Notes: a model not told the origin generated them from the sequence alone. 64,000 bases of DNA from Ceriagrion tenellum (GCA_963169105.1 OY720643.1:23346373-23410372); one strand, 5' to 3'; shown: positions 22,684 through 35,694, counted from the stretch's first letter. Numbers and translations are program-made.

Positions 22684-23614
22684 CCCCTTAAGTTGGCTAA
22701 GCGCATATATGCGCGGATTTTAAACGACCGTCCGGTGGGGAGCGCGTATATATGCGCGCTTCATATGAAATTCAATTTATCAGTGCGTCTTGCTTATAGA
22801 TGCGCGCTCTCTTCTCTATTGCCTTGCTGAAGTGTCCTGCTCCCTAACGGTTTTTTTAGAACTCCGTAATGCCAGTCTTACTTGCTGTACATGGCTCCCA
22901 AAATAGTGAAAATTGTGGTGCGAAAAATGTCCCATTATTCCTATCCTGGGTTTTTACGGCTCCTTCAATTTGAAAGCAGTGATTCGCGCAGTCTGGTATT
23001 CTTGCGGTGTTGAATCTTCTGGGAATATACAGTAGTTTTTCCAAGTCTAGTGGATTTTTCTGTAGTTCCTGAGGTTTAGGAACTTCTACAAATGTTTCTA
23101 CAAATACCACCCGGATTCCCAATACTGAAGTAAGGCAAAAAATAAATTGCAAAATCTATTGAACTCTGAACAAATATTTTGAAAAACATTTCAGGATTTC
23201 GGGAGAATGGCTAAAATATGGGATTTCGATGACAGGGGCAAATATGCAACCATGCAGTACAAAAAGAGCCGCCTGTGACGTAATGATTTTCTACAAGCAT
23301 CGCCAGTGAATTTACAACTTTCTTCTTCAAATGTGATCTATGTATGATCGAGAAGCTATATAATCATTATTATGTAAAATACTGCTCCAAATTAATGAAA
23401 AATCGATAGGTTGCAAAAGTTGTAAAAATGTAAATCTTTTACAATTAATTTGCTAAAATATGACCAAAAAATTAACTTAATGCGTACATATTTTTTTAAT
23501 ATTTCATAATTATATTATAGAAATAAATCACCAAAATTTCAAAATGGCGCCTATTAAATTCGCAAAGCCCCACCTAGTGATGCATTAGTGAAATTTTACC
23601 GCCCACTCAAGGGG
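22684..23614 (-). mobile_element. piggyBac-like element, about 930 bp
   Basis: Left end CCCCTTAAGTTGGC and right end GCCCACTCAAGGGG are imperfect inverted repeats. The right flank is TTAA and the left GTAA (one change), as expected for the TTAA target of piggyBac. A minus-strand frame at 23152-22856 ends near the left terminus and has a few cysteines (PDCANHC, EPCTASK). It could be a decayed transposase C-terminus, but no DDD catalytic core is present. Non-autonomous. Confidence 0.6.
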
Positions 23615-23618
23615 TTAA

Positions 23619-24900
23619 CAGTATGCCACTGATTATCACTTGTGCAGACAAAAAGAATTGAAAATGTATTCGTAAGCGCAAAATTCCACAGGTGAAAAGA
23701 ATAATCGAATTAGACAGATTAGTTGATAGAAAGGCAGTCATGCCGAATATTGAATTATGGAGTTGGACTTTCTTTGCTTGAATAATGGTATCAGGTTCGA
23801 ATTTTATCTTGCTTCTTGTGACATTTCCAAGTATTCGCTTCCTCACAGCCCATTAAGTAGGACATGGATGCTGATATTAAATATTCAAAGCAGCTACCTT
23901 CCATAAATTTTAACATAGCTTAATATTAATACACGGGAGAATTAATATAAGCAACTGGCCCCAATGAAACTATTTTATTGTACGTAGACATAATTAGCTA
24001 CGTTCTTGAGTCATACTTTCATTCCTTCACGAGTTTACTAGCTATGTACTCTAGGTAATTGATACGAAATCATATGAGGGAAGCAAGAAATTATACTAAA
24101 GATAGTATGCGATATATCATATGGTAATGTTTAAACTAATGTTCCCGCATAAGACCTAGGGAATTCTGCCTTCTTTCGGATTCCCGATAATAATTTACGG
24201 ATAATACACACTGATTTGATTTCTCATTAACTACAAAGTACCCTTTAGATTTTCCTACCTCTCCCCACACAAGCCAAGATTTCATTTTCGTACAAACAAA
24301 TAATATTCAAAAGCTAATATAACTCCACAAATACTACAATTGCTATCTGGTTCTGCCATCCATGTTTTAAGTTTATAAGAGAGATTTCACATCAACAAAA
24401 CTTGCTTTTTCTCATTAATCATCAACGTAAGCCGTGAAGTAAAATTAATTCGAACAGATATAGTTCGCTTCGTGCAGTGCGAAGCAAAGATTTCACCAAT
24501 TTAGATTCTCAATGCAAGAATAGAGCATGACAAAGAATAGAGTATTAATAAATTATGACAGAAAATGTGAAGAGGAGAGTTACACGGGTTGTTGTAAGCG
24601 TAAGCAAAATAACTAACAAGGAAACATAGCAAAGGTTTCCGAGAGTTAATAGAAAAACTTCATAACTATTGCATTTCCCCAGTTTTCATCATTTATCTCT
24701 TCACTACTTTGTTTATGGTACATTTACCGGTTCAGGAATCTATGTATGCAATAATATAATTCATAAAAATTTATTTCGGTCACAAAAATTGTTGTATCAC
24801 ATGAAAATTGGAAAATATCAGCGTATTTAGCATTTTATCTTCATAAAAGAAATTTTCTCGGAGGTCACACGTGTGAAATACGTTCCTCACTAGCTGACTA
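23619..24900. other. No gene seen
   Basis: AT-rich; no coding or repeat signal. Confidence 0.4.
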
Positions 24901-25056
24901 CTTGTGTTTCCATCACGATTTCTAACCCGAGTTACCTGGTATCTAGGGCCAGCCAAACATGGTTAGAAATCCAACCACAGTTGGCGCTAACTGGCGTTTC
25001 CATTCCCAATTATAACCCGCGTCAGCGCTAACTAGCGTAATGGAAACAAGGCATTA
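24901..25056. repeat. Repeat K, short element with inverted ends
   Basis: Left TTGTGTTTCCATCACG and right CGTAATGGAAACAAGG are near inverted copies; the inside has further partial inversions (GGCGCTAAC, AGCGCTAAC). Repeat C carries the same TTTCCATTACG motif. No clear target duplication. Confidence 0.45.
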
Positions 25057-25617
25057 TAAATTGATAGGCAAGAACGTTCAATATCGATTGAATTCTTCCT
25101 TCGATACAGGTCTTCGCAACGCAAACAAGTCCGCCACTAATGTGCTCACTTTTAGTGTATTCTCTTCAGCCATAGCATTTGATGTTCCGCGTTTTTGATG
25201 ATTTTTCAGGGCATTTGTGACCAAAATGATGGCTCACGCCGCATACTCACAGATTTGCTTGGGTGTGCAGTGATGGTTAATGCTTAGTAAGCACATTAAT
25301 GGCAGCCACGTGGTGAACTTTGTTACGAAGACCCAGATCGAAACAGCTAGGGATATATCGGATCGAACGACCCTAGTGATAGGTAACCAGCGTTATTATC
25401 CGATCATTTATCAAGACGTAATAGAGTTCAATTCCGAACACGTGGCCCCAAGTTAGTTAGCTGTTGGTAATTAGTTCGGGATCAGTTTGAGGACATATCC
25501 CTGTAGGGCACTGTGAGTTTAGTTTCTTAACTTTTCTAGTTTAACTCCATTGCATATTGTAGTTGTTTGTCGGTACTATGCCGAATGAACCGTTTTAAAA
25601 CTTAAAACTCAAGGAGT
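25057..25617. other. No gene seen
   Basis: Nothing recognised. Confidence 0.4.
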
Positions 25618-26885
25618 TGAGGTAGTTGAGCGACAAAATTCCCTAGTCATAATGGAGACTGTAATAGAAGTATACATTTTAAGCAGCTGTAGGAAGCATA
25701 ATACAATAATGTATTATTTATAGTGCATTAATGTACTTTTATACGACTAAAAATATCTACATAACTCATTGATTTGACTATTTTTTTCACGCGGGACGTT
25801 CAAAACTCCACGAGGGAAATGTTTTTCGCGATTCTGAGAAAATTACTGCGGTTACAAAATTATATATCTTAAAAAATAGTCAAGAAAACAAGCAAGTTAC
25901 ACATTTTTAATTTTTTGACGAGAATTAGGAGTTAGAAATGCTTCATATTTTAAATGTGGTCTCTCTTTAGTGCGTATGTGTATCATTTCTCATGTGAAAG
26001 GACAGGTATTACTTGTCAACTAGATGACCCGAGCGAATATTTCGCACAGTATGCAGCTTTTTCCTGTTTCTTCCTTCTTTCTTCCTGTTCTTCTACCTGT
26101 CGAATATTTCGCACAGTGTGCAGCTTCTTCCTGTTTCTTCCTGTTCTTTTACCTGTTTCTTTCCATGGACAATTATATGTTATTTAGGTTTGTGTTAGAG
26201 ATACATAACGTAAACGTACACAGTAAATGGTCACACTGATTGCACTGAGTAGAATGTAAACAATCTAACTAAACGATGTGTTAATAGATGGCGCCTCCTA
26301 TAGTCTTTTAAGCACGTAACCATTGCCGACATATTAGTTGATTATATTGTCAGCAGATGGCGTTGTATCATTTTTTTAACAAAAACTTTAATTTTAAACA
26401 ATTTGTCTATTTTTCATCAATATTGGGTAACATAAGCTTTAAAACGATGTTTAAATCATAAATTTTGATGAATAATTATGGCAGTTATGGCGTTGCGACA
26501 AAAAAACACCTTTGAGAAATAATATATACAGATGTGTGGAGTCGATATACCTCGAGCGAGTAATCGACATGGAAAAATCGAAAATTTTAAGTCAAATTAA
26601 TGGGTAAATAGTGAAATTTGAGACTGAGATTGTATTTTTCGTCAGAAGCCGGTGATTCAACGTTTAAAATGATACCTCATTTACCACTGTAGGTGCAGTA
26701 TTAACGGAGCATATACGGAATGACAGAAAAAGACCTTTCTGTAATAATATATATGATAATATCGGAAAGTAGTTCGGTAAGAGGCTGCTATTTTGATTTC
26801 CTAGGAAGAATAAGATGTTTTTATTTAAAATGAGACCAAATGTATTGATTTCTTGGAAAAATGATACTTCGCGCAAACTACCTTA
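25618..26885 (+). mobile_element. MITE-A copy 3, enlarged
   Basis: Left GAGGTAGTTGAGCGACA and right CGCGCAAACTACCTTAA are MITE-A termini. At about 1,270 bp it is more than twice the usual length. The extra DNA (about 26040-26650) includes a duplicated block around CGAATATTTCGCACAGT (26034 and 26100) and no recognisable element. Confidence 0.7.
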
Positions 26886-26999
26886 ACTAAAAAACGGCCC
26901 TCACTATCATTCATGCTACTTTGCTACAACGAATGATCTGCAGTGAACGTTCTTTTCAAGATATCTACATCGATATGCAGCCCTGAGAGCTTTCGCAAA

Positions 27000-27082
27000 G
27001 ACGTGTGGCAGGCAGGCAGGCAGACGTGTTAGGCAGGCAGGCAGACGAGGAGTGTTAGGACACCAGCCGTTAGAGAAGAGGA
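27000..27082 (-). mobile_element. LINE-F tail with GGCA expansion
   Basis: CGTGTGGCA followed by GTTAGGACACCAGCC is the LINE-F 3' tail, but the usual GGCAGGGGGTG is replaced by two blocks of (GGCA)n. Confidence 0.55.
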
Positions 27083-27657
27083 GAAGGAAAGGACAGAGAT
27101 GAGGAGCGTGTTAACGACGTGACTTAGGCGACGCATCACACCCGCTCGACGGGTCGCATTTGTCATGATTTCCGAACCCAGATTTTTTGTTACAGACTTC
27201 TGTAATTTACTTTTTTTTTATTTTACTTTAGTTTACTTGAAACTTTCATAATATAAATAATAAACCTTTGTCAAGGGAGACCTGTATCTCAAACATGACA
27301 ATCTGACCTCTAAGTTTAAATAAACCACCGGGAAATCAGCAAATTATGGAGTACAAACGCATTTTACCAAAATAACACAATATATTGTACAATTTAACAA
27401 AAATTAATATCTGTATTCAAAAATCGTAAACAGAGGGAGATGTATCAATCTTTATTCTATCATAATGCTAAGTAGCAGCCGTCGTGGTTTTAGATTAAAT
27501 ATTTAATTTGTTGGTTTCGACACGTTACCTGATTGGATCGGATTGTAACGCAAATAGTTCAGACTGACCTCACAGATCTTCCTTCAGTGTAGCATGTGCC
27601 TACGCGCCGGAGAGATTCCAACAAATTGCACGCGACTGTTGCCTTGAGCGAGATTAA
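27083..27657. other. No gene seen
   Basis: AT-rich; nothing recognised. Confidence 0.4.
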
Positions 27658-27669
27658 TCCTGGAGTGAG

Positions 27670-27976
27670 GGGGATCGGGTTGATTTGGTGGCTAGAGTGC
27701 TGGTATACTAGTACACAGGCGGATAAGGTTCAAATCCCTACAGAGGTGAATGTTTTTCAGACGAAATCCGATCTCTACTTGAGTGCTTTGTGGAGGGCAC
27801 TTCAAATGCAGTACTAAGTCTGTCGGATGAGACGTTAAACCGTGGTCCCCTTGGCGCCTTTCGTTAAGAGCAGACTAATGCCGACGCCGGGTTTCTATCC
27901 ACCCTTCTTCCCTTACCTATCCACAATGGCGCAAATGACCTTAGCAGTCGGTCGCCTCCCCAAAATTCAAATCCAT
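27670..27976 (+). mobile_element. tRNA-derived SINE-S copy 1
   Basis: The head has an A-box-like GGTGGCTAGAGTGCTGG and a B-box-like GGTTCAAATCCC. The body shares GATGAGACGTTAAACCGTGG and GCTAATGCCGACGCCGGG-like with two other copies. It is flanked by a 12-base direct repeat TCCTGGAGTGAG (27658-27669, 27977-27988), a target duplication expected of LINE-driven insertion. Confidence 0.88.
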
Positions 27977-28134
27977 TCCTGGAGTGAGAGGCTCCTGACG
28001 TGCCTCCATCGGGTGATATTGTCGCCATCTGGTGAATTTTCTATTAAACTATTCCTTACCGAAGGGGAAGCAGCGTCCTCCTGTGCTTTTTTTGTTACAA
28101 TCACTAATGATGTGTGGAAATAGGGATTATTTGC

Positions 28135-28460
28135 ACCAATCAGTTTGGAAGAGTACCTCTCTTATCTGGTCACTTCTATCAACTCTAGTAATGCAGCGCA
28201 GGGTCAGATTAAACTCCACCGTGTTGAGCTAAAACTCGCCTGATCAGAGCCTTTCAAGTCATTTAAGTTTAGCGTGTACCCTCCGAGTCTCAAATGACTC
28301 TCAAACAAGACCTTCTATCAACTGTGGAACACATTCAGAGCAGGGTACAGAACGCGGCTTTTCATTATTTTATATTTACTTCGCGAATCGAATCTTTCTG
28401 TGCAGAGCCCCATATACTTGCGTCGTATTCAATATGCGGTACCCAAATTCGGCATACGGG
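28135..28460 (-). mobile_element. LINE-F fragment, diverged
   Basis: Marker TAGCGTGTACCCTCCGAGTC aligns with 10945-10975. On the minus strand about 28440-28370 reads PHIEYDASIWGSAQKDSI, matching the HLEYA-SIWDP block of LINE-F. Heavily mutated. Confidence 0.6.
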
Positions 28461-28689
28461 TGAAATCCGAGCCTTCTTCCTTCCTCAACTTTAAAAGAAA
28501 ACACAGCCAAATATTATTCGTCACTTGAATCAGAAGTTGACGCTGAATGGCACCCAGCCCAATACCTACCCGCATCAAAATCTGCACTTGATCGAAGAAA
28601 AATCCGTCACTAAAGAGTTGACAAATTTTAAGCTATCCGGGACTAGCCACGGAGTTCCACTTTTTCGGAGTCACCCGCAATGCACAAAT

Positions 28690-28817
28690 GTGCGAAATTC
28701 CACAGAGAAAAAAATCATCCGCCTTGACCGGGATTCGAACCCGGATCCCTAGATCGAGGGATCCGGGTTCGAATCCCGGTCAAGGCGGATGATTTTTTTC
28801 TCTGTGGAAATTCGCAC
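28690..28817. repeat. Near-perfect palindrome with tRNA B box, 61-bp arms
   Basis: 28690-28750 is the reverse complement of 28757-28817 with one mismatch; the 6-base centre is AGATCG. Both arms carry GGGTTCGAATCCCGG (a Pol III B box) and a run of seven A or T before CTCTGTGG. The arm matches the SINE family E 3' region at 10300-10440. It looks like a snap-back or head-to-head SINE fragment and would form a strong cruciform or hairpin RNA. Confidence 0.95.
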
Positions 28818-28832
28818 TAAAGAGTTGCTTTA

Positions 28833-29361
28833 AGGTAGTCCGAGCAAGATAGTTCCCTAGTCATATTAGAGATAATATTCGAATTATACGTTTTAATTTC
28901 ACCAGCTGTAGGACACACCGATTAAATATCGCATTATTAATGGTGCAATAATATTGTTTTATATGAGACAATTGTAAGTAATTAAAGGAGAATATATAAA
29001 TAAGTCATTAGCTTGACTCATTTTTTTCGCGCGGTGCGTTTGAAACTCCTTCAAATCAGATTGACAATATTATTGATTTTCAAATATAGTTGAGAAAACA
29101 TACCAACTACACGCAGTTATTTTTTCTACGACATCTAAGTGTTATAAATTCCTCATTTTGTAAAAAATGTCTCTCTCTTGAGCGCATACACGTACCATTT
29201 CCCATGTAAAAGAGCTGGTATTTCCTGGCAAATACCTCGGAAAGTAATGCGGTAAGGGGTTGAATTTTTTGTGTCATAGGATATGTGAAATGTTTTTCTT
29301 TAAAATGAGACCAAATTCATTGATTTCTAAGTCAAATGATAATTCGCTCAAACTACCTTAA
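28833..29361 (+). mobile_element. MITE-A copy 4, both ends intact
   Basis: TTTAAGGTAGTCCGAGCAAG at the left and CGCTCAAACTACCTTAAG at the right. It begins 16 bases after the palindrome. TTAA is present at both borders. Confidence 0.85.
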
Positions 29362-31505
29362 GTACCTACGGAGCTTAGTTACAAACAAGAAACGTATTTG
29401 TTTACCTATGGTTTCTGTGTAGCCATTAAAGGTTATTAACGATATCATCATAGTACATTTTCCGAAAAGAAAAGGATATCAAGCTCTTAACATCTGCCCA
29501 AAATATCTTTTCAAAATATCGTTCCACGAATGTAAATATTCTATCATGGTAAGCATTCATGAATTTCTCACTATTTTGAAAAAATTTCCCACTTTTCAGA
29601 ATTTCGTTAAGTTTGTTTCGTTAAGAACTTCTCACTATTTTGTAAACTTTTTCGGACTTTCGTTAAGTTTGAAAAAAAAACGACGGCGCGAAGTCAAATA
29701 AAATTTATGCATTTTGGCTTAGCCGCGACCTGCCCTCAATATCTTTGGCAGAGGCTAGATTCCCTCAAAAGGATGAGTAGATAGTTGTTCCCATAAATAA
29801 AAAAGCTGGATTTTGTTTTTTCTTAAAATCAAGGAAATCATAAAGTAAGCTCAGACGCCTCCCTCGTAAGGTTCAAGGGCAAAAAAAACTTAGCTCAAAT
29901 GTTTACAGCAGCAGCAATCTCACGCACTGCAATTCAGCACAAGGGAGAGAATCTGTTTGAGCGGACTCGTTTGATGGGTACACAGCACGGCCTCGGGGTT
30001 GATAGACAAGGAATTGAAAGGACAGTTCAAACACAAGACGATGGAAAAGAGGGTGTACGCGCGGGTTCGAAGATTCTCCTAGAACCGAGGCAGCGGTGTT
30101 TAAGAGTCAACATACCGCGGAAGAGCAAATATTTATCGCCAGGTCCAATGAAACCAAACCACTGTCCGTATCGGCCAACAGGCAAACGAATGCACGTAAC
30201 TCATCGATGAGTAACAACAAAAGGTGGTTATTCCGTCAGATAAAAGGTTCAACATGACGCGATTTCGCCTACAACAATTGAAATTTGCGATACAATTTTG
30301 GAAATCCTTGAAAATATATAAACGAAGGTTTCAGTTCAACAGCAGTTATGTTAGAACTATACAGTAAATATTTGCAAAAAGTAAATATATACGAGCCAGT
30401 TTTGTTTATTTAATTCCCAAACTATCATCATGACCCAAATTAGGTAAATAAGGAAAACCATCATTCAATCAATGAAAAAATTATTGGGGATTCATTTCCC
30501 AAGCATCATATTACCCAATTCGGATCTGTTTAAAAGATCATTTTTTTATACGCGGCCGAAATTGCTTTAATTGCTGCCACAAATCACAAAAAGAAAATAA
30601 AATTTCATAATTAACGTTTTAGCAAAAATGGTCGTTTTTCTAGATCAATCTTGAGCCGTTTTTTTTAAATAAAACGTAAAAAAATAACAAATGCGTTAAT
30701 AAACCATTCTATGGTCACTGATAACAAATATATAGTTGATGTTTACAGTTTTCAAAATGCTGATGGGTCATTCCATGTCAATTTGAACATCGAGTTGCCC
30801 TTGACCTCACCGATTTTGACCAAATTTTCAGGATATACTCCGTTTTACTACATTTTTGACCATGTGCATTTGTTTTGTAAAATTCGTAACCGTTGCCTAG
30901 TTACGGGAGTATGAAAAATTGAGCTCCTCGTAAATTTGTACTTGATCTATCTACGATATCTCTAGAAGCATCACACCTAGGATTATAAAAATAAAACTGT
31001 TTGGAAGATAAAACTACATTGCACAAGGTAATGACGATAAACCTGAAATAATGTCCAAACTCTTATTCTTATTTTCATTTTGAAAACTTCAAACGCGTTT
31101 TTCTCAAAACACATACCCCCTGGATTTGGCTCTTTTTTAAATATTTTATGGATAAATACTTTGGCTACACTACACTAAACAATTGCGATAGTAATTTTCC
31201 TTTTAAGAGAGAAATCATTTTTTTTTCTGTTGGCTTGCCAGCCATTTTCGTCGCACTTTCGCAACACCTTCGGCTGTGGGGCTGTGAATATGCATCGTAG
31301 TGTGGTGAAATACCTCTACCTTATAATTTTACCAAAAGAACCGGTTCAAAATGAAAATATCAGAAGGTATTAAATCCCAACAATGCCAAGGCAACTTTAT
31401 TTCCACCTCAACTAATATTTCAAATTTGTTTCCACCGAGATCTCACATTGTTGTAGGAGTGGCGTTGTAACAATGCCAATATAAGGAAATGAGATACCTT
31501 TTTAA
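29362..31505. other. No gene seen
   Basis: AT-rich. A 103-codon frame at 29899-30210 has no recognised domain and looks accidental. Direct repeats of TTCTCACTATTTTG lie near 29566 and 29628. GGGTCATTCCATGTCAA near 30764 resembles repeat ends seen in insect genomes, but I cannot assign it. Confidence 0.35.
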
Positions 31506-31508
31506 TCA

Positions 31509-31547
31509 CCTGATGATGATGCGTAGCCATCGAAACACGGGTCGCGG
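31509..31547 (+). ncRNA. Hammerhead-like motif, single copy
   Basis: CUGAUGA at 31514, extra U, stem II GAUG/CAUC with a six-base loop, GAAA, and a short imperfect stem III ending GGGUC. Stem I is not contiguous. Probably an old Penelope terminus. Confidence 0.35.
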
Positions 31548-32114
31548 TGAAGTATGAACTACACCGTGGTCCGTCAAAGTTACAAAGTCTATAAATTTGT
31601 GATGGAGTACCATAGATTAAGAGTAGTTTTGTTCCTATCTAAAACCTTCACAATAAGTTGTCCCATTAACGTGGTTAATAGTCGTTTTCGATATAAATTG
31701 TACATATGTAGGTACATTGATGAACTCATTCTGATTGAAGAGTATAATATTTAAATGAGGAAATAGTTAAGACTTCTATAATTTTTAAAATATATCGGAT
31801 TAATAAACTTTGCTTCAAAAATGTATTTATTCAGTTACAATTATGTTTTATTTCATCTAATCATTACCCACTATTGTGGACCGCAAACAACCTGCATACC
31901 GCATAAAATGTTACGAATACCAACGGGGATGATTGGGGTTGCGAATAGGAAAGATTGTAATCGGAGCGGAGGTCGCAAAACGTGAAATACAGAGCTTGGG
32001 GGAGAAGAAGAAATAAAACAGTAGAGGTTTGCAGGAACATATTTTTTTACGGCTGAACTTGAGATTCCCAAGGCGCCTCGCAATTTCGAAGGGACCGTAA
32101 AGAAAAACTATTCC

Positions 32115-32310
32115 TTGAGCATAGCCCGTCTGAAGAAAACAAAATCTTACTGCGGGATAAACCAAGAAGATAAAATCACCACGAGAAATGGGCAGAAAAA
32201 AACTAGACAGAGCGGAAGAGTTCTACTATCTGGGAGGCGAGATCAACGGAAGGAACCTTATTGGAATTTGCTCACCTTCTTTGGAGACTACAAAGAGGCC
32301 TTCATATCTT
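32115..32310 (+). mobile_element. RTE-like LINE fragment 3
   Basis: Frame shifts join KKTKSYCGINQ-like, RAEEFYYLGGEING and KEAFIS blocks. These correspond to KTKIL, SFTYLGS and KKAFM in the copy at 61935. Confidence 0.5.
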
Positions 32311-32329
32311 ATACTGTTTAGGTGGATAA

Positions 32330-33660
32330 GGATAATTCTAAGGCCCCGAGGATAACCATAGCAACCCGGGCTAATATCGGAATAAGGGCTCCTGGCACAA
32401 GTCCACCAGAAGTCTGGGATGGGAAATGCTTAATGCACCGTGGTAACACCATAAGAAAAAAATTTAAGAAACACGATTTTTTTCTTGGCATTCTTTAAAC
32501 TACTTAGATCAGAAACCTACCATTTTTTCTAAGTACCGCAGGGGCACAAACTGACGGGTGGAATTCACAAAACCTTTAGGGATTTCAGGAAGTTAATAAC
32601 TTCGGATAATATGGTGCTATGGATGTAGCAAAGGATTAAGTTTTAGCCGGAGAAGTGTGTGGTTCGCTGGAACGATGGTTTTTGAGAAAATTCAATGTAG
32701 TGTCAGGCAAAAATTGGGATTGCAGTAAAACAATATCAGTCTAAAATAGGTTTGCACTTTTATAAAGGCACCCAAACTATTACAAAATCATACACGTGGG
32801 TAGAAATATCAAAAGGAGGGAATGATCATATTTCACAGTCCGCAAATCTTCTTTTTTCACGTATTGCAACGGCTTGTGGTCATCACTGAGCTGAAAAGAA
32901 CACTCCAACATTTGTCATATCCATAGGCGGGAGTGAGATGGTCGTCGACCAGTAGTTTTGGGTGGGGGAGGGAGGAGGAGGACTACGCTTGAGTAGCTTC
33001 ACTGTACTACGCAATAATTTTATCCTCAACTGGTCATCCGATCAATCCATTCTCACCTGGTTTTTACGGAATAAGGAATCGAGTGGTATAGTTCCCATTT
33101 TACGTGAAAAATCTATTTTACGCAGAAATGAAACGCCAAAACTCCTAAAAGAATACTACACTACATACACGGCTACTTAGGTTACTTTCATTTGGCACCT
33201 CAGCCAAATTCCATTTGTTCATTCCTTCTTTTTTTCCTCAGAACCCGTGTAAGACCTCCGAAACGACGCGACTACTATTGTGGCAGATGAAAACATTAAA
33301 ATAAACCTTCAGGGACTTTGCCAAATCGAAAAAGCCTATTCAATCGAGTATTAACACGATTTTTTGAGATAAATTATAAACAAAGGTAAAATAAATCTGC
33401 ATTAAAGGCATACATACGATTAAAAATCATTTTGGGAGGTTAAAAATAAATTGAAAGCTTAAATGCTGGAAAACTGATAATTTGAGTTAATTTTCTAGCC
33501 AATTGTAGGAATTATACACGACAGGTATCTCACAGAGAAGATGCATGTTTCGTATGTATGTTGGGCCATCAATTGTAAGTGAGTTAATGAGGACCTGCTG
33601 ATGACAAGTTTTGATGATACCGGGCCTAGGCAAGGATTTCCTTAGGAAGCACCCGAAAGT
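32330..33660. other. No gene seen
   Basis: Nothing recognised on either strand. Confidence 0.4.
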
Positions 33661-33689
33661 ACTCATTAAGTGCACATAAGACCACGGTG

Positions 33690-33792
33690 GAAAAACCATT
33701 CGCCTCGACAGGGACTCGTACCTGGATCCATCGATTTTCGAGGACTTTAAGCCGTCTAGCTACCCAGCCATCCTCTTCCCCTGAGGATATTT
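33690..33792 (-). mobile_element. tRNA-like SINE head, diverged
   Basis: The minus strand reads GGATGGCTGGGTAGCTAGAC (A-box region) and GGTACGAGTCCCTGTCGAGG (B-box region), with spacing close to a tRNA. Arms do not pair well. Probably family E. Confidence 0.5.
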
Positions 33793-34830
33793 GCAAACAC
33801 CTCATTTGGTTCAAAGTTTGGCGTTAGCCTCGCGGACTGAGACGCCGAGCGCACGCATTGGACTTCTCGTTAAATTGTAAGATTCGTCGGGCAGCAGGAC
33901 GAAAGGGTCCGTCAAAGATAATAGCGCAGTCGAAATACAAGGAATTGGCTATTAAAGAGATCGAAAATTAAATTATTTTTCACATACATATGATTTATAC
34001 GTAGGTTAAATTATGGATCATTCAGTCACGTGATCCCAAACGTCATTAGACGCGTTTACAAATCGGTTGCATTACATAGCCTCAATTACACTCTTGTTAT
34101 CTTATTGATTTCAAATAATTACATATTTACATATGTGAACCACCATCTATTGTAGCACTGTATTTATAGAGCATAAGAGATTTTTGGAATTTACATCTCA
34201 AGTATCTTATTATTATAAGCAATTTCTGGATTATTTAAAAATATGGTCATCTTGGTTCTGGCGATTTTACTCTTTGAATTCGTTTAGAATTAAATAAAGT
34301 GTCAACGATGGAATTCCTAATAGTGGGTAAATTTTTATGCGGTTCATTTGAGAGGATGCGATGAATTGGATGAAACGTAGATGAAAAAGACACTGACTTA
34401 ATTGTATCTTCAAACACATCTTAAACAACATTTGTAACTTTGACTTATTTATTTAAAATAATTCGGGAACTTGTTGGAAGATTGTCTTGCAATAGATAGC
34501 TCATATTATCTCATCACGAGTGAAACAATCTTCTACCTCAAAAAAATAATAACTCCAATTCTTCATAGAATAAAACTAATAGAGCTCAAACAAAAAACTC
34601 CTCCCAAAAAAATACAGCTCCAAAAAAAACTGAAAATGAAGAGTAAACAACGGTAACTATGTATAGCTGATTGTAAATTTTGATCTATAACACTCACACT
34701 CATGGCATTCTTATACCGCAGAGGACGGCGAATTTAAGTCACACGAGCTATTAAGAAGCATACGATACTCGTGACTTAATTGGATCATATCACACAGCGC
34801 GGTTACCTCCCTCATTTCGCTGGAGGTCTA
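33793..34830. other. No gene seen
   Basis: AT-rich sequence. Confidence 0.4.
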
Positions 34831-34831
34831 C

Positions 34832-35165
34832 ATCTACATCTATATTACACCCTGCGAACCGCCACATGGGCGTGTGGCAGGGGGTGGTAGGTCACCAGCT
34901 GTGTAAAGATGTAAGTTTTTGGGAGATGAAATGGTGACAAGTATTCTAGGAATGTATATGGTGGAGCTCAATTTTTGCTGTGGTCACATATTGTGCGCGG
35001 AAATTACGATTTTTGTATCTATCTGTTCGGCAATTTACTTATCTCTCTTATTTTGTCGCATCTGTGAGACCTATGGATGTAGTGAGCAGTCATGATAATA
35101 TTCTCTGAGTCGCTCTGAAAAATGTGTTTTCTCTCTCTAACTTCACGCAGTGTAATAATGAGCCT
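34832..35165 (-). mobile_element. LINE-F 3' untranslated region
   Basis: Starts ACATCTACATCT, then CGTGTGGCAGGGGGTGG, GTGTAAAGATGTAAG and GTGAGCAGTCATGATAAT, matching 10625-10950 and 41627-41945. Truncated before the coding part. Confidence 0.85.
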
Positions 35166-35299
35166 CTTAAGTCACTGGTATCGGATTGTTCTATGTACTA
35201 ACTGTAGCATACTTTTGTAAGTTACAAAAATATTTTTTTCTTTGGCGCTGTAAACAATTCATTCAAAATCTGCCTCCTAAAAGCCACTTAAAGGACATT

Positions 35300-35694
35300 G
35301 GCTGATGGTTTTAAGGGGACCTCGGCCTCGTAAGTGAATAGAGAGAGACGAATGCGCCGACTGTGTTATTCGCGACCCCTGGTGGGAAGCGTAAAATATC
35401 GTCCCTTCCTCACGTAAGGACAGCCCCAATTAATGCGACCAATCCCGTCTTTCGCCGCCCCGTTTTAAGCCGCTTACGGAGCTGCGTATTTCCGCAGGGG
35501 CTGTTCCACGACCACCTCCAGGGAAATGCGAAACGTACCGAGCAAAAGGGCCCTCGACCGCGAATCGAAACGAATCGTGACGTCAGCCAACGGAAGGAGG
35601 ATTTGTCCACCTCCTCAGGGAGGGAGGGAGAGAGGGGGGCGACTAAAGTGGTAGCGAAACATGGTGGAAATCGACTGAGTGAGGATTGACGTCA
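35300..35694. other. GC-rich segment, no gene assigned
   Basis: CpG-rich with a 108-codon frame (35363-35689) lacking any recognised domain. Possibly part of the hAT remnant whose end follows. Confidence 0.3.

Noticed and set aside
29899..30210. 103-codon gene
   Set aside because: No recognised domain, low-complexity charged composition, no gene signals around it.
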